From assembly GCA_014529385.2 (NCBI GenBank), contig CM043947.1, positions 115,773,587-115,837,586 on the forward strand: DNA of 64,000 nt, read 5' to 3'. The stretch comes from Adiantum capillus-veneris. Lineage: Eukaryota > Streptophyta > Polypodiopsida > Polypodiales > Pteridaceae. The position numbers were made by a program, and so were the translations under genes. Positions 24,654 through 37,207 of the stretch are shown here, piece after piece; within the stretch, counting starts at the first letter, position 1; the number at the start of each line of letters is the position of its first letter. Under the pieces are notes generated by a model. The model had not been told where the DNA came from. It worked only from the letters and a program-made list of their open reading frames with translations, and made no database searches.

Positions 24654-27247
24654 TGATAGCCATTTTTCGGCTTTCCATAATTGCCATAGGAAGCTACCTC
24701 ACCCTATCAAATCACTCAAACACTATGGCTATCCCTACCATTTCACTATATATAGGCATGTGTGAGTTAGAGAACTTTTCCTATATTTTCTTTAAAAACC
24801 CTCAATTAGCTAGTCAATGGGCTAGTTAAGCCAAAACAATAATAAAAATAATTTTAAAAAGGTATATTATGGCCTCTTTGTGCGTAAATATTTCATTCTA
24901 TATAGGGCCTAAATAAAAGGATTTTTCATAATTATTTTGCTATTTATTTAAATATTTCTACCTATAGTGTGTTATTTATGCTATGTACATTGACTCACCA
25001 TTATCATAATTTTTTTTTACCATTTTGCATACTCTTTATTCCATATAAAAATAATTTCATGCAAGCTTCTCTAATTTTAGGTGTAACTCCATCCCAACAA
25101 AAATCCAAAAAAACTAGTTCTATTTATGTGTATATTTTTTCACTATTGTGATTTTTTCCTTCCTACATCTATTCTCTATTACTTTCATAAATTAGACCAC
25201 AAAAAATATTCATCTTTTTATGGTAGATTTATAATGAGAGAGATTTATTTTGACCCCTTTATATTTTTTCACCTATATTATTTATATTTGACATGTACTT
25301 ATTTTTTTAAACCCCTCAATATTTGATTTTCTTAGTTGTACTACTCACTTATATCATGATCTCAACAATATCTTCAATTATAGACCTACCAAATGAGGTT
25401 AAGGGTATGTGGAATACATGCATGCACCATGGGGAGCTCACTCTTGGAAGTATTCAAAAGAATCATCCAAAGAAGGACCTTGTGCAATGGAAAAAACAGT
25501 CGGTATTGCTGAATTTTTGAAGATCACATGCTCCCCGAATTTGAAAAGGTGATACAAACAAAAGTTGTAGCTCGTGGGTTGAACTTTCACCTCAACTTTT
25601 TTCATATTTGTTTGAGCTACGAGCTGTGAGCTATGATTTTAGTGGTGGACCCCAATTTGCCCATGCTATGCAGCCACACTCCCTCTTCCACTTTATCATT
25701 TTTATCTGTCACACACACTCCTCCCTCTCCTTCCCACTCCCAAACCTGCAACTCCCATGTCCTAATTCACCCTTTTCACCATTGCCACATCTCTGTCACC
25801 TCCATAGCCTTCATCCTCCATTTCTACACCCTATGTTTCTCCCTTTCTCTCTACATAAATGTCCATATTAGCATACTCTCTTCAGCTTTGTAAAGAACTT
25901 CAAAAAATCAGCAAAAATGCAAGGTTAACCTCTGCAAATGAAGGCTTTATCATGAATTTTCCAAGGTTTGAAGATAATGTAGCTTCATCGACACGCGTTA
26001 CTTCGCCATGCTGAGCGCTTCTTCTACCGGTGTTGTAAAGAGGTGAATGTCAACTTCTCCAAGCTTCAACCTTGCTTTACAAGCTTATCCCTTCGCTAAC
26101 TTTTCTCATCATATATCTCACCATTTGGTGAATGATTTTGTAAATATTTTTTAGTGATAATTACTAACTACTAACCCCTAACCTTATTGTAAAATGCACC
26201 CTCTACTAGAGTAGGCACTCCCAAATTATTCACTCAATCCTCTCTCCTATCATCCTCAATAATTCTCTTCCCTTGAGCCCACATCCATGTGACTCAAAGG
26301 ACAAGAGAGACCCACCCTCATTAAAAATAAAATAAAAAAATATGCATAATCTTTTATTCCTTCAAATAAACTTGATTAGGCCTAATCCAAATCGGGGCTT
26401 CTAAAACCCAGAAATAGAGCCCTTCTCTCCCTTGTAAATCATCCCATCATCACACTACACCACACCATTCTCAACACATAATACACCACTCTTCAAGCCT
26501 AGTTGTGTAGAGTGTGTGCATTGTGAGTGCTCTATTCCATCACTACACATAGGTGCATGGAGAAGCTTGAAGTTAGTTATGCCATCTAGAGGAGTGGAGT
26601 GATACTATACTCTGCAATCACACTTGTAGCCTACTCTTCTCCATAAATAAGATTCATAGTTTTGGGTGCAATTGTATGTTGCAACTACGACTCTTCTCTC
26701 CAAATTGACTTGATAAGTTGGCTCATCGGGTGGTTGAAGGTATATTGTCCTTGAAGTTTGTTGTGTCATTTCATGCTTGGTGGTTTGAGGGCTTGTTGAA
26801 TTGTTTGCCAAAACTTTCAATTGTAAGAGGGTGCTCGGTGAGAGGGCTCCCGTGACCCTAAGACAATTTGTGTATTGGCGACAAGGTCAAGTTTTGTGTT
26901 GTCTCTCTATTTCTCATCAAGCTTTGTGTGCATCTAGTCTTTAAGGCTAAGACGGAGTTGCTCAAGTTGATTTGTGCTCTTTACCTCTCTCTCGCGTGGT
27001 GAATGTTTGTGTTTGGTGTGTGTGGCTACCTTGCATTCCCCTCTCTTTGTGCGTTTGAGTACAAGGAGATATCACGTGCGTCCTAGTTCGCATCTACAAC
27101 TAGGTGGTGCCCCTTTTCTTGTTTGGTTTCTGGCTGTGGGTTGTTGTTGTCTCTGATTGTGCTTGCCCCAGCCCCAATTGAGCAGCACGGGAGCCTGGAA
27201 GGGTGTTTAGAGGCCGCTCTTCTTGTTGCCCGCCCCAGACCGCCTCA
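24654..27247 (+). repeat. 3' LTR (about 2594 bp)
   Basis: Right-hand copy of the LTR, TGATAGCC...CGCCTCA. It lacks the 12-base partial duplication seen near 20339 in the left copy. Confidence 0.93.
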
Positions 27248-27680
27248 CTACCTCCTTGAGGGATTTTTTTTTTGGAAGAAAGCTTGCCTTCCTCCAAGAA
27301 GTGAAAAGGAAGGGTGAAGCTACTTCCTTGAAGTTTTAAGCTTTCCCTTTCCTTCTAGTTTTTCTTTCAACATAAGTATGCTATCTTTCCTTGTTATACA
27401 CAATAAGGGTCAATAGCGGGTTAAGCGGTTAAGCGGGCTATCCTACGCACGTAGCCAACGTTGTCAACGAAAGCCTTCTATGCCGTCGAGTTTGCGTTGT
27501 TCATCCGTTGTGGGGGATGTAGACGGGGAGGCCGCGGTCAGTTGTCGCTGTCTGCGGAACGTGGGAGAGAAGCAGAACGTCGCACGCACATGCAACCCGC
27601 TTTTTGCCTCCTCCCAAAAATAGCTCGGATACCAGTGAAAGGGCAGTGGTAATGTGTGTGGTAGTCTCCACCCAGCTGTG
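27248..27680. other. Non-coding flank
   Basis: No gene seen. The right part is GC-rich. GCTCGGATACCA at about 27620 differs by one base from the reverse complement of the initiator-Met primer site, but there is no supporting LTR. Confidence 0.4.
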
Positions 27681-27689
27681 CTATCTTAT

Positions 27690-29300
27690 ACTCCAGATGT
27701 AATCACATACGCTTGCATCTTAAATCTCTAGGATGTTTTGGGCATATGCAAAGTGAGAGTGTCTCTCCAAATGCAATCACATATGCTCTCGGCTATTTTC
27801 AGCTGATGCAAAGCGAGGTTATGTTGTCTCAAGGAGTGTATTTATTGCAAAATATGTTCGCTAGGGTCAGATCAAGAAGAGATAGGTATTTTTAGAATAT
27901 GCACAGAGAGGGCATCTCTCCAAATGCAATGATGTACACTTGCACCTTGAAGTCATGTGGCATTACACAAGATGATGATATGAGAAAAAGATTTCATAAA
28001 GCACGAGTAGTGCTTGAGGAGATTTGTGTCTGGGATGTCGTCTCTTGAAATGCAATGATTGTAGGATATTCCCAACTTGGTTAGGGCCAAGGAGCTCTGG
28101 GCATTTTTGAGCAGATGTGAAGCAAGGATGTCTCTCTAGATGCAAGCACATACCCTCTAGGTTGTTTTTAGCTAATGCAAAGGGAGTGTGTCTCTCCAGA
28201 TGCATGTTGTCTCATGGAGTGCACCAATTGCAAAATATATCCAATAGGGTCAGGTTCAAGAAGCTTTGGGCTATTTTTTACGGGTACAAAGCGAGGGTGT
28301 CTCTCCAGATGCAGTCACATACGCTTGCATCATTTGGGTGGATGCAAAGCGAGGATGTTTCTCCATACGCTTGTCAAAAAAGCTTTGTGTTGTTTTTGGT
28401 GGATGCAAAGCAATGGTGTCTCTCTAGATGCAATCACACATGCTCTCAGCTGTTTTCAGTTGATGCAAACAAAGGTCATGTTGTCCCAAGGAGTGCATTG
28501 ATTGTAGGATATGTTCAATAGGGTCAGGTTAGGAAGAGAGAGGTATTCTCAGCAAATGCAAAGAGAGGGCATCTCTCCAACTGCAATGATGTACACTTGC
28601 ACCTTGAGGCATGTGGCATTACAGAAGATGCTAATCTGGCCAAAAGAATTCATACAGCACAAAAAGCACTTGAGGAGCTCTGAGTCTAGGATGCCATTTG
28701 TTGGAATGCAATGATTGCAAGATATGTAAAACTTTGTTAGGGCAAGGAGCTCTGGGAGTTTTTCAATGGATGCCAAGTGAGGGTGTCTCTCCAAATGCAA
28801 TCACATACAATTTTTTTTCAGCTAATGCAAGCAAAGGTCTCTCCTTAAATGCATGTTGTCTCATGGAGTGCCCTCGGAGTGCCTTGATTGCTGGGTATGC
28901 CCAACAAGGTTAGGGTTAAGAAAGTCTAGGCTATTTTTGGTAGATACGAAGTGAGGGTGTCTCTCTAGATGCAACCACATATGCTTGCATCGTCAAGCTC
29001 TGGGCTATTTTCGGTAGTTGTAAAGTGAGGTTGTCTCTCTAGATACAATCACATATCCTGCATCTTGAAGTTATGGGCTATGTTCGATGAGGGTGTCTCT
29101 CCATACGCTTGGCCAAGGCTATTTTTGGCAGATGCAAAGAGAGGGTGTCTCTCCAAATGCAATCGCATATGCTCTCGGATGTTTTCTGTGGATTTGAAGT
29201 GAGTGTGTCTCTCAATATGAAATGTTGTCTCAAGGAGTGCATTGGTTGCATGATACGTCTATGGTTGTGTGCATGTGTCCTACATTGTGCATGTATCAAA
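27690..29300 (+). pseudogene. PPR (PLS-type) repeat graveyard
   Basis: At least eight PPR-like units are recognisable in the three frames: MQSESVSPNAITYALG, MHREGISPNAMMYTCTLKSCG, a VLEEICVWDVVS.NAMIVGYSQLG unit, MQREGISPTAMMYTC, SALIAGYAQQG and MQREGVSPNAIAYALG. They match the ..F..MQ.EG..P....Y...L.ACG and RDVVSWN..I.GY.Q.G signatures of PLS-class PPR proteins, which act in RNA editing in plastids and mitochondria. Frames change every 50-150 bases and stops are frequent. The unit order is scrambled relative to a normal tandem, suggesting local duplications after gene death. Confidence 0.75.
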
Positions 29301-29420
29301 TATCAGTGTGGCTTTTAAGTGTTTGAAGGGTAATGACAGATGTGGGGGTCGGTTTGAGGATGGATTGATTGAGTGTGGGTGGATGAATGCCAAAGAAAAG
29401 TAGTAGCTTGTAATGTGTGT

Positions 29421-29444
29421 ATGTGTGTGTGTGTGTGTGTGTGT

Positions 29445-29506
<62 letters not shown>

Positions 29507-29607
29507 CATACATAGAGACATTCGAAAGTGATAATAAAGAAATGAGAGAGATATGTGTACTCATGAGTGAGCTCGCAAAATTGTATAAGATTGCCATTTG
29601 AGCTTGG

Positions 29608-29651
<44 letters not shown>
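29421..29651. repeat. Compound (TG)n-(GA)n and a second (GA)n microsatellite
   Basis: TG run at about 29422-29444, GA run at about 29450-29503, and another GA run at 29610-29651. Confidence 0.95.
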
Positions 29652-29655
<4 letters not shown>

Positions 29656-29850
29656 GAAAAAGTGCAATGTGGGGGGTGGCTATTGTCAAACGTGGTCAAC
29701 TTTAATTTGAAAGCGTGGCATCGCCGACTCATCACTCTCTCTTTTATGTCAAACTACCCTAAAACGGCATGCTGGTTGCAAGGCTCGAGCCAGTGTGATG
29801 TCTTTCTCCATGTTTGGAGTTTGAAATTTGAATCTAGGTCTCCCCCTCCC

Positions 29851-29852
<2 letters not shown>

Positions 29853-29941
<89 letters not shown>

Positions 29942-30060
29942 TCTTCTCTTCTCTTCTCTCGCATGTGCGTGTCGAAGATGGAGTGGAACAAACAAGCGTT
30001 TGAGCATGGGTAAACAAGCGTCCAATGTGTGTGCGTGTTTGTGTGTGATGGGGAGATGTA

Positions 30061-30107
<47 letters not shown>
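29853..30107. repeat. (CT)43 and (AC)23 microsatellites
   Basis: Long perfect CT array at 29853-29938 and AC array at 30060-30106, with an unremarkable spacer. Confidence 0.97.
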
Positions 30108-30110
<3 letters not shown>

Positions 30111-30547
30111 CCAGTAATAAGAGGGAGCGAAACCTAATGGTAGTTACTATCGTGAACATATGTTAGTTTTTTCAAGGATGAGTTTTCATTGATTGCTTAT
30201 TGTTTTATTTCTATGGTAGTCCCAGCTTTGGCATGCCTCTTTGGTTTTCTTTTTCAATTTGTGGTGGTAAGCAACAACAATCCAAAGTCTATAGTCTATT
30301 ATTTCTTGTCCGTCATCTTTTCAGATCTTCCATACCAATATGATGCTGATGCAAATTACAAATCATATAGAAGCTCTCTCACGACAATTCTCAATGCAAT
30401 TGTAATACACTTTAGTAATGTCAAGTGCGAAAGTGCCATTCTGTGTTAGTTTTGGTAGAATGTTTGTTAAAGTCTTTCGGCACTTGTAGTGTAAAAAAGA
30501 TTATATTTTGTCTTGGTGTTTTTGGATGAAGGTGTGAGCAAGTCATG

Positions 30548-30632
30548 TCACATGTGGCAAAGGATGCCTACATGCGTGTATTGTTATTTAACTCACATGT
30601 GGCAAAGGATGCTTACATGGTTGTATTGTTAT
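30548..30632 (+). repeat. Two direct copies of a 40-bp unit
   Basis: TCACATGTGGCAAAGGATGC..TTGTTAT occurs at 30548-30587 and 30593-30632 (45-bp period). It lies just past the 3' end of the BAHD pseudogene. Confidence 0.9.
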
Positions 30633-30771
30633 ACTCACCCCTCTACTTCTACATTCTTCTACAAATACCCCATATATTGTTCTCATTCACATGATCCAAA
30701 CATAAAATTCTTGAACAGTTTCCAAAACTACCATTGATAGTCAACAAATTGACAAAAGAAGATTTGAAAGC

Positions 30772-32942
30772 TTAGGTGGAGAAGTTGACATAATTTGCCA
30801 GTGTCTCTAAGAAGATCTGACGTTCCATGTTTGATTCAAGGACCACCATAGCATTCCAAGATTGATGGAGCTTGTGCACCCCCATCAAGTATTTACAAAT
30901 GATTGTTCATTTGCCTACTTGGAAGTTGACAATAGATAGGAGAGCCCCATCCAAAATCTGTGTCATAGAAAGGCAAGTTAACAAGGGAGCTCATCCCAAA
31001 GAAAGATGGGTCAGACCAAGATTAAAAAAGGACCCTCTCCACACTCTAGATGATCCAACATTGATTGCACAAACTCTGGAGTGGCAGAGAAAAGTGCTCT
31101 TTGAATCTTGACCACAATGAGATATAATGGGGACTCGCACAATTCTTGAAGAGAGGCACTAACAATGGTGCAGATTATGCCGTTTCCAACATAGCCTTGA
31201 GTGAGTGAAGGCATCATTCTTCCTCTAGGGTTTATAGGAATTCGTATGGGTAGCTCAATACAATTGGGGATCTCTTGAGTTTGTAGAAGGCTTCTAGCTC
31301 TTGCCTTCCAGAGTAATGCAATGAGAGCTTGTTACTTGGAGCGATCTTTGAAGTAAGTATGACCAATGAGTACGTCACTTCGTAATCTCATCAAAGCATT
31401 TGCACAAAAGGATATCCTTGTGGCAATCCCATAGCGCTCAATGGGTAAGAGTGTCATGTCAACATAGGTAGCAGATTCCATTTCCTCTTGCAATGGAGGC
31501 AAGATTATGCAAGAAAACAGCTGCAGAATGCCCATCTAGGTATGTACACATGGTTGTTCGTGAGGGCAAGAGGAAAGCCACCACAATTAAACATAGTAAC
31601 CTGGGTGACAAGAATCAAATCAAAGCAAAACTTGACATCAATATTGGGAAGAAGGATGGGATGAGGATGCTCTAGTTACATGAAATGTACACTTCAAGCT
31701 AGGCATGGGATGATATTCAAGACACACATGTATTTGGTTGTGATGCTAAATGATGCCTCTAACTTGCTAGGAATAGAACTTAGGCTAGAGAAGTGAGACA
31801 AAGAAGAGAAGGTGTGTGTGTGTGTGTGTGTTTTCTCCTTATTTTGTTTTCAAGGATTCTCTACTTTCCTTTCCTGCTTATTCCTACGTTTGTCACTCTC
31901 TTTGTGACTAGGAAGCCGGCTTCTCAAAATTTCATCAAGTTACTTGTTTGTAAGAGTAAGGTTTTTATTTAGCTAAAGATGGAGAACACTCCTCAAAGCC
32001 TTACTGACACCAACTTTTTGGTGCCCAACAATATGGACGAATGGCTACTTAGGCTGGGTTCACAAGGCGCAGCGGCAATAGGCGTCAACCAATTAATTTC
32101 CCCCAAGTGGAATTTTTCGTTCAGATGGCGCGGTGGGAGATTGTAAACTCTGCTCCACGTCACGGCAAAGGAACATGAATTTTCTTCCGCCACCCCTATG
32201 TGATCTTCCGACCCCCCCCCCCCCCCTCGCCCGAAGTTCCTTCCGCCCTCCAGCTCAACTCCCCACCCAATCTTCAGCATCCACTCACGCAAGAGCTTCT
32301 GACAGCCTTGAGCGATTCCGCCTCGCCTTGTGAACGCCTGCCCGGTGGAAGCTTTCTTCTCTCTCACCTTCCGCCTGGAAGACTGTATGCTTTTGGCTTT
32401 CTTCCACCGGCATCGTCTGAACCCAACCTTACTTGCAAAGCGACAATTGGAGGCCTCTCTTCTTCATGAGAGACAATGTTAGGAATCAAAAGGTCGATGG
32501 AGGGATGGGCGAGCGACACATCGCCCAAGTCTGAAAGCGGGATGTCGGCATGGCCAGAAACAAATTGGACACCCTGGTCATTGCACTCCACTTCAAGTCG
32601 GTTTTGTGAGGTATTCAAACGGAGTCGACCGGCGGCCGCGGGGTAGTGGGTGAGCAATTCTTGCAGGGCACACTTGACCATAAGGACCACGTCCTTGGTG
32701 TGAACACGAGGGTGGATATAATGGGTGTCATTGAAGGGAATAACTTTGTTGTTACCATGTGTATGGGGTTTGATAGATGTAGAGTAGAAGAGGATGACAC
32801 TACAGTAGAAGTTGAGCATATGGTCAAGATTGGAGAGCTCGAGCACCGCGGTGGAGGGCGAGGGGGGCTTCACCATTATCGTGGCCTCCAGCCTCATCAG
32901 TTTTGTTGTGAGCGAACATGGAGGTGTGTTGAAGGAACCCAT
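30772..32942 (-). pseudogene. BAHD (HXXXD) acyltransferase, two exons, decayed
   Basis: BAHD enzymes transfer acyl groups from CoA thioesters to alcohols or amines in phenylpropanoid, cutin or suberin metabolism. Exon 1 (32942-32433) reads LSNLDHML, KDVVLMVKCALQELLTHYPAAAGRLRL and EVECNDQGVQFV, ending ...VALQ at a GTAAGG donor. After an 832-base intron with a CAG acceptor, exon 2 (31600-30772) resumes VTMFNCGGFPLALTNNH. This is the conserved BAHD intron position after Gln. The HXXXD motif is broken: His (31552-31550) and Asp (31536-31534) are 13 instead of 9 bases apart. ALIALLWKARARSLL, LTQGYVGNGIICTIVSASL and an intact DFGWG (30958-30944) follow, with frameshifts, a stop near 31332 and another after DFGWG. 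The coding total of about 446 codons fits the family. Substrate cannot be assigned. Confidence 0.88.
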
Positions 32943-33012
32943 CTTTGTCTGTGGGGAGAGAGAGAGAGAGAGATGTGTGTGTGTGTGTGCGCTTCTTCAA
33001 GAGTTGGTTCTT

Positions 33013-33020
33013 CTTATATA
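33013..33020 (-). promoter_or_regulatory. TATA box of the BAHD gene
   Basis: TATATAAG on the minus strand lies about 70 bases upstream of the first ATG (32942). A CT/AC-rich leader lies between them, as in many plant 5' UTRs. Start codons at codons 16 and 23 are alternatives that fit the family's usual N-terminus better. Confidence 0.55.
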
Positions 33021-33099
33021 CAAGCTCGAGACGTTGCAGGAAACCTCTTTCTGAGCACATGGCGCTGCGATCATATGGCAGGTGTCTACGACCAAATGG

Positions 33100-33385
33100 C
33101 AGCTGGTTGATGCAGACTTACCTTGTAAATGATCTGAGCGTCAGGACTCGGGAGTTACGACTCGGTAATCTCTCAAACAGAGCATAACGCCAATAAAGTT
33201 TAAACACATGGCCTTTTGAATAGCGTTGTACGAGTTGAGCAGGGAGCTGGTATATCACGTGCAGAAAAACTGAGAGCAACTCTCCAAGTAAAGAGAGAGA
33301 GAGAGAGAGAGAGAGATAAGACTAAAAGGTCGGACTCAGACTATCCCGGCGGTACAAGCTTGGTTTTTAGCTGCCTCCACGCACA

Positions 33386-33445
<60 letters not shown>

Positions 33446-34380
33446 CATAGAGAATATGAGACTAAGGCTATGGTCCCGCGAGGTCTCAATTATTTGTTTG
33501 GGTAACCAAGGCTACTAAGCCTCTCCTGCACATTGAATGAGTGGTAGTTGATTGAGCCATGGTCACGGTCACACGCGAGCAAAGCTTTCAAATGATCACC
33601 TGCATTTAGCAGTCAACAAAAGCTACATGGAGGATCACACAGGGATCACATTTGGATCACATACATGTGTAGCTCACATGCCAATCACATTGCAATTATA
33701 GCAAAAGCACGCGGTGATCACATATGATGATCCAGTTGTGATCACAACCGAGCACATCCACGATCCAATGGCGTAGATGAGCACCGCTTGCGCCTTTTGA
33801 TAGGGACCATTGATCTCCATTGGGGAGATCCGTGTCAATTAGTACTATTGAGGGGAGTGAAGTAAGAAGTGGTTGGGAAAATTCATTTTTCACAGCATCC
33901 AAAAAGTCCCCCTAGGAGGAATTTGAGAAAATTAAACTAAAAATTCCATTAATTTCTATTAATTTCCTAAATTTTAAGAATTCAAAAATCGTTCTTTGAG
34001 ACCTGCAATAGCTCATTTCATTCACCTAGCAGTGTCCCGCTTAGGAACTGATTCCTCTCTCAATCTGCACATAGTTTGCAACCCATTTCCACTCCTCCAC
34101 TTAGACCACTCTTACCTCTTGCTATCCAAGCAAGATCGCTCCATTTCCCAATATTCTAGTTGAATGGCATCATCCTTGAAACATATATGCGGTCCTCCTC
34201 CCACCCTCTTTACACACCATCTTGATGCCTCCGGCTCCCATTTGCACCCCTATACATCCTCCTCTCTCAACACACAACGACACAAGTACTATGCACAATC
34301 TATTAGGTAGTAGCAAGTATCGCAGTGCCAGCTTTTTACCTTTGTTGCATCAATGTAATTACATACCCAGATAGCTTTAC
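33100..34380. other. Non-coding DNA with GA/CA microsatellites and a GATCAC-rich patch
   Basis: GA runs near 33293-33316 and CA/GA runs near 33381-33443. Between 33594 and 33765, GATCAC or GTGATC recurs about seven times. No coding feature was recognised. Confidence 0.5.
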
Positions 34381-34510
34381 ATCTAATGTTGCACCCTTCC
34401 ATAGCACTCCCTTCATCAAGTATAGCATTGCATTATAAGTTTACTATGTGCTTTTTTTATATGTGTATATTGATGTGTGTGTTTGCATGCATACGATTGT
34501 GTGTCTGCAT

Positions 34511-34660
<150 letters not shown>

Positions 34661-34849
34661 GTGTGAGAGTGAGAGAGAGATCTAAGTAGGTTGAATCTCA
34701 GAGTCACACATAGTAGGAAACAAGTATGTATAAGATGGAATTTGAGAAGAAAAGGCCCATCTGTGTGTGTGGGCGTTGGTGTGTGTGAAAGAGTCAGTGA
34801 GTGAGTGAGAGAGAGAGAGATCTGCAACAAGTGAAGATGCATGGCCTCC

Positions 34850-35010
34850 TCTCTGACTATCTGTTTACTAGTGTGTATTCCAAACGTTTGCAATACAAAG
34901 TTTAACTTCCATTTCTTCATGAATTTGTCCAGCACCCAATCCCATTTTTGAGCCATTGAGAACTTGAAGCCCATAGGGATTCCCAAAAATTTGAAAACAT
35001 GTCTATCTGG
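34850..35010 (-). pseudogene. Possible LINE reverse-transcriptase scrap
   Basis: The minus frame reads HVFKFLGIPMGFKFSMAQ then KWDWVLDKFMKKWK and ends FGIHTSKQIV. The YLGIP.GF..s.aqkWdwv..K...K..W pattern is typical of the segment after the RT palm in plant non-LTR retrotransposons. It is only about 50 codons with no catalytic motif, so this is a tentative call. Confidence 0.45.
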
Positions 35011-35059
35011 GATTTCTTAACACTCTGTCGTAGTGACTCATATTACATTAGAATCTTCA

Positions 35060-35101
35060 ACCAATATTCTATGATGGTCAACCAATATTCTATGATGGTC
35101 T
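35060..35101 (+). repeat. 21-bp tandem duplication
   Basis: CAACCAATATTCTATGATGGT is present twice in tandem, next to the LINE-like scrap. Confidence 0.9.
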
Positions 35102-35109
35102 ATTTGGGA

Positions 35110-37128
35110 GCCACTAGCCAAGGAAAAGGTGTTCATGCATTCCATGAAAGCTATATACAAGTAAGGGATTATTTAAATACCCCTTGTTTTCCCGTGCTAT
35201 ATGCAATTTTAACATAGTGGAATCCCCAAGTATTGCCTCCCTTGTTGCCAATGCAAAAAGCAAGAAGGACAAGGACTTAGTGTCGCCCCATGTGTGAGCA
35301 AGAGAGAAGAAAGACACAACACTAGAGAGGGAGTAGGGGGGTAGAGAGAGAGCAAGCCATCATGTGTGTGTGTGTGTATGAGAGAGAGAGAGAGAGAGAG
35401 AGAGATGGGGCGGGGAGGGAGGGCTGTGAAGTGTCCTCCTCCACATGCCTTTGCCATAGCTGCAACAACAAATTTAAAAAATTTCTTAACAAATCTATAC
35501 TACTATGTCTTTACTATGATATAAGGGTGGCAACATGCTCGATAAGTGCTAAGGTTCACATAGGCAACAACAGGGTCTCAACGTGGGTAGGGAGGGAAAA
35601 TACACAACAAGGAGGGCTTAGAATTCACTTTACCTCATGGAAACATCACCAAAGTCACAACAGGAGAATTGGAATGTGAACCAATCTTACGTATCCATGA
35701 AAGTGGTATTACTTGCATGCACTAATCCTCCTTTGTTGAAACATAGTCTGCAAGATGGGTGGAGAGAGAGAGAGAGAGGGACTTTGTACGAACACTTGAT
35801 TCATCCCATCACCCTACACACACACACACACACACACATACCAAGAATTGTGTGTTGTTATTGTCCTACAACATGAGAGAGAGGGAGAGAGAATGAACAT
35901 GCATTCATGCACCCGATCTTGCAATGTTGAATAGGTGATGGCCAACTAAACATTTTTGCACATGTAGAGCATTAATCCAGTGATCGAATTGCTAAATATA
36001 TGATGTGAGAACAATGCTATAGGTTCAATGCCACAAGTCTCCTTCCTTCCATGTGAATGAGGTGATTGCTTGCAAACATGTTCAAAGGATGTCCTTTATT
36101 ACGATATGATTGGTTAGTAATCTCTTTCTCTAAGGGCATAGGTGTGGAGGGCCCTATTGAATTGGTGCTCTCCTTTTTACCAAACATGCCAAATTCTCCA
36201 TGTGCACAACATAAGAGACAACGATGTTGCATGGAGGCAAGTGTAAGTTAGAAGTACATGTGTGTCAAGAACAATTCATGAATAGAACATTGTAAGCATT
36301 GAGTGGTTTGCCCTTCTACAAAGCTATGGCCTCTACCATCTTCGGGTCCCTACTAATGTACAATAATTCCCCTCCTATCATCCTTTCCCTTTTTTTCATC
36401 TATTTAAATACATACATGAACTAACAAGGTACCATGAAGCGACAGAGGGTGTCCTAGATCACCAACTTGACACATCAAGGGAGTGGCCATAGCAGGAGTG
36501 CATGGCTCAAAATCACATGCAATTGGGTAAGACACAATGCTTCCATGGTTGGTACATCAAATCTAGAAGAGACAAGGATAAAGGAAGAAAACAAGATGGT
36601 GAAGGATAAGGATCTGCACCAGGTCACAAGACAAATGGGAACAAGTGCTAGCAGCAAGGATCAAGTGTGATTCGCATGGGAAGCACCAACTTGGTGGACT
36701 TTACAGCTGGATAGGCTAGCAAGTGGCCAAGAAAGCATAAGGATTATTTTTAGCTAATAAAACTAAGCATTAAAACCTAAGAGTCTCATGTTACATGTTT
36801 TCTAGATGAATGATTAGGTTGCAAGCAAGAGACTATGATCTATCAATAAGTTTCACGGGCATGCAAGCAATGGTAGAGGGTGTGTTCTCGTGGGGTAGAT
36901 TTTCCCCCACCTTAGATATGAATTAATGAGAACATTGGTGAAGCTTCTTTCTGAAGCATTGCATCATGGATCATCTCAAGACATCATGAGGAGGGTTCTA
37001 GCATGCATAGAATAAGAGGGAAGAATTTTTTAAGCTGAATTAGGAACTAATCATGCATCCTCTCATTGCAAGTACTCTTATAACTCTAGCCTTTTGACAC
37101 GGAAACTATTGTTTGTAGTTGTAATAGT

Positions 37129-37207
<79 letters not shown>

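Larger units (their letters stand above)
19514..27247 (+). mobile_element. Gag-only LTR retrotransposon with 2.6-kb LTRs (TR-GAG/LARD-like)
   Basis: Two direct copies of a 2.6-kb sequence flank a 2.5-kb interior. The right copy begins TGATAGCC and ends CGCCTCA; the left copy begins TTATAGCC, its TG apparently mutated. A G-rich purine tract abuts the right LTR and a possible primer site follows the left. The interior encodes a Gag-like protein and then acidic and unassignable sequence, with no protease, RT, RNase H or integrase. Such Gag-bearing non-autonomous elements are known as TR-GAG; large ones without pol are called LARDs. Mobilisation by another element's pol is inferred. The flanks (GCTAT left, CTACC right) do not form a convincing target duplication. 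Confidence 0.85.

Noticed and set aside
19509-27252. Five-base target duplication of the long-LTR element
   Set aside because: Flanks GCTAT and CTACC share only a CTA core when shifted, so no duplication is claimed.
29421-30107. Repeat-rich region as a CRISPR-like array
   Set aside because: Simple dinucleotide repeats with no repeat-spacer structure, in plant nuclear DNA.
31993-32367. Gly-rich minus-strand frame
   Set aside because: It lies within the BAHD intron and has no family features.
36467-36670. 67-codon plus-strand frame, and similar small frames at 35-38 kb
   Set aside because: Short, unsupported by any motif, and expected by chance.
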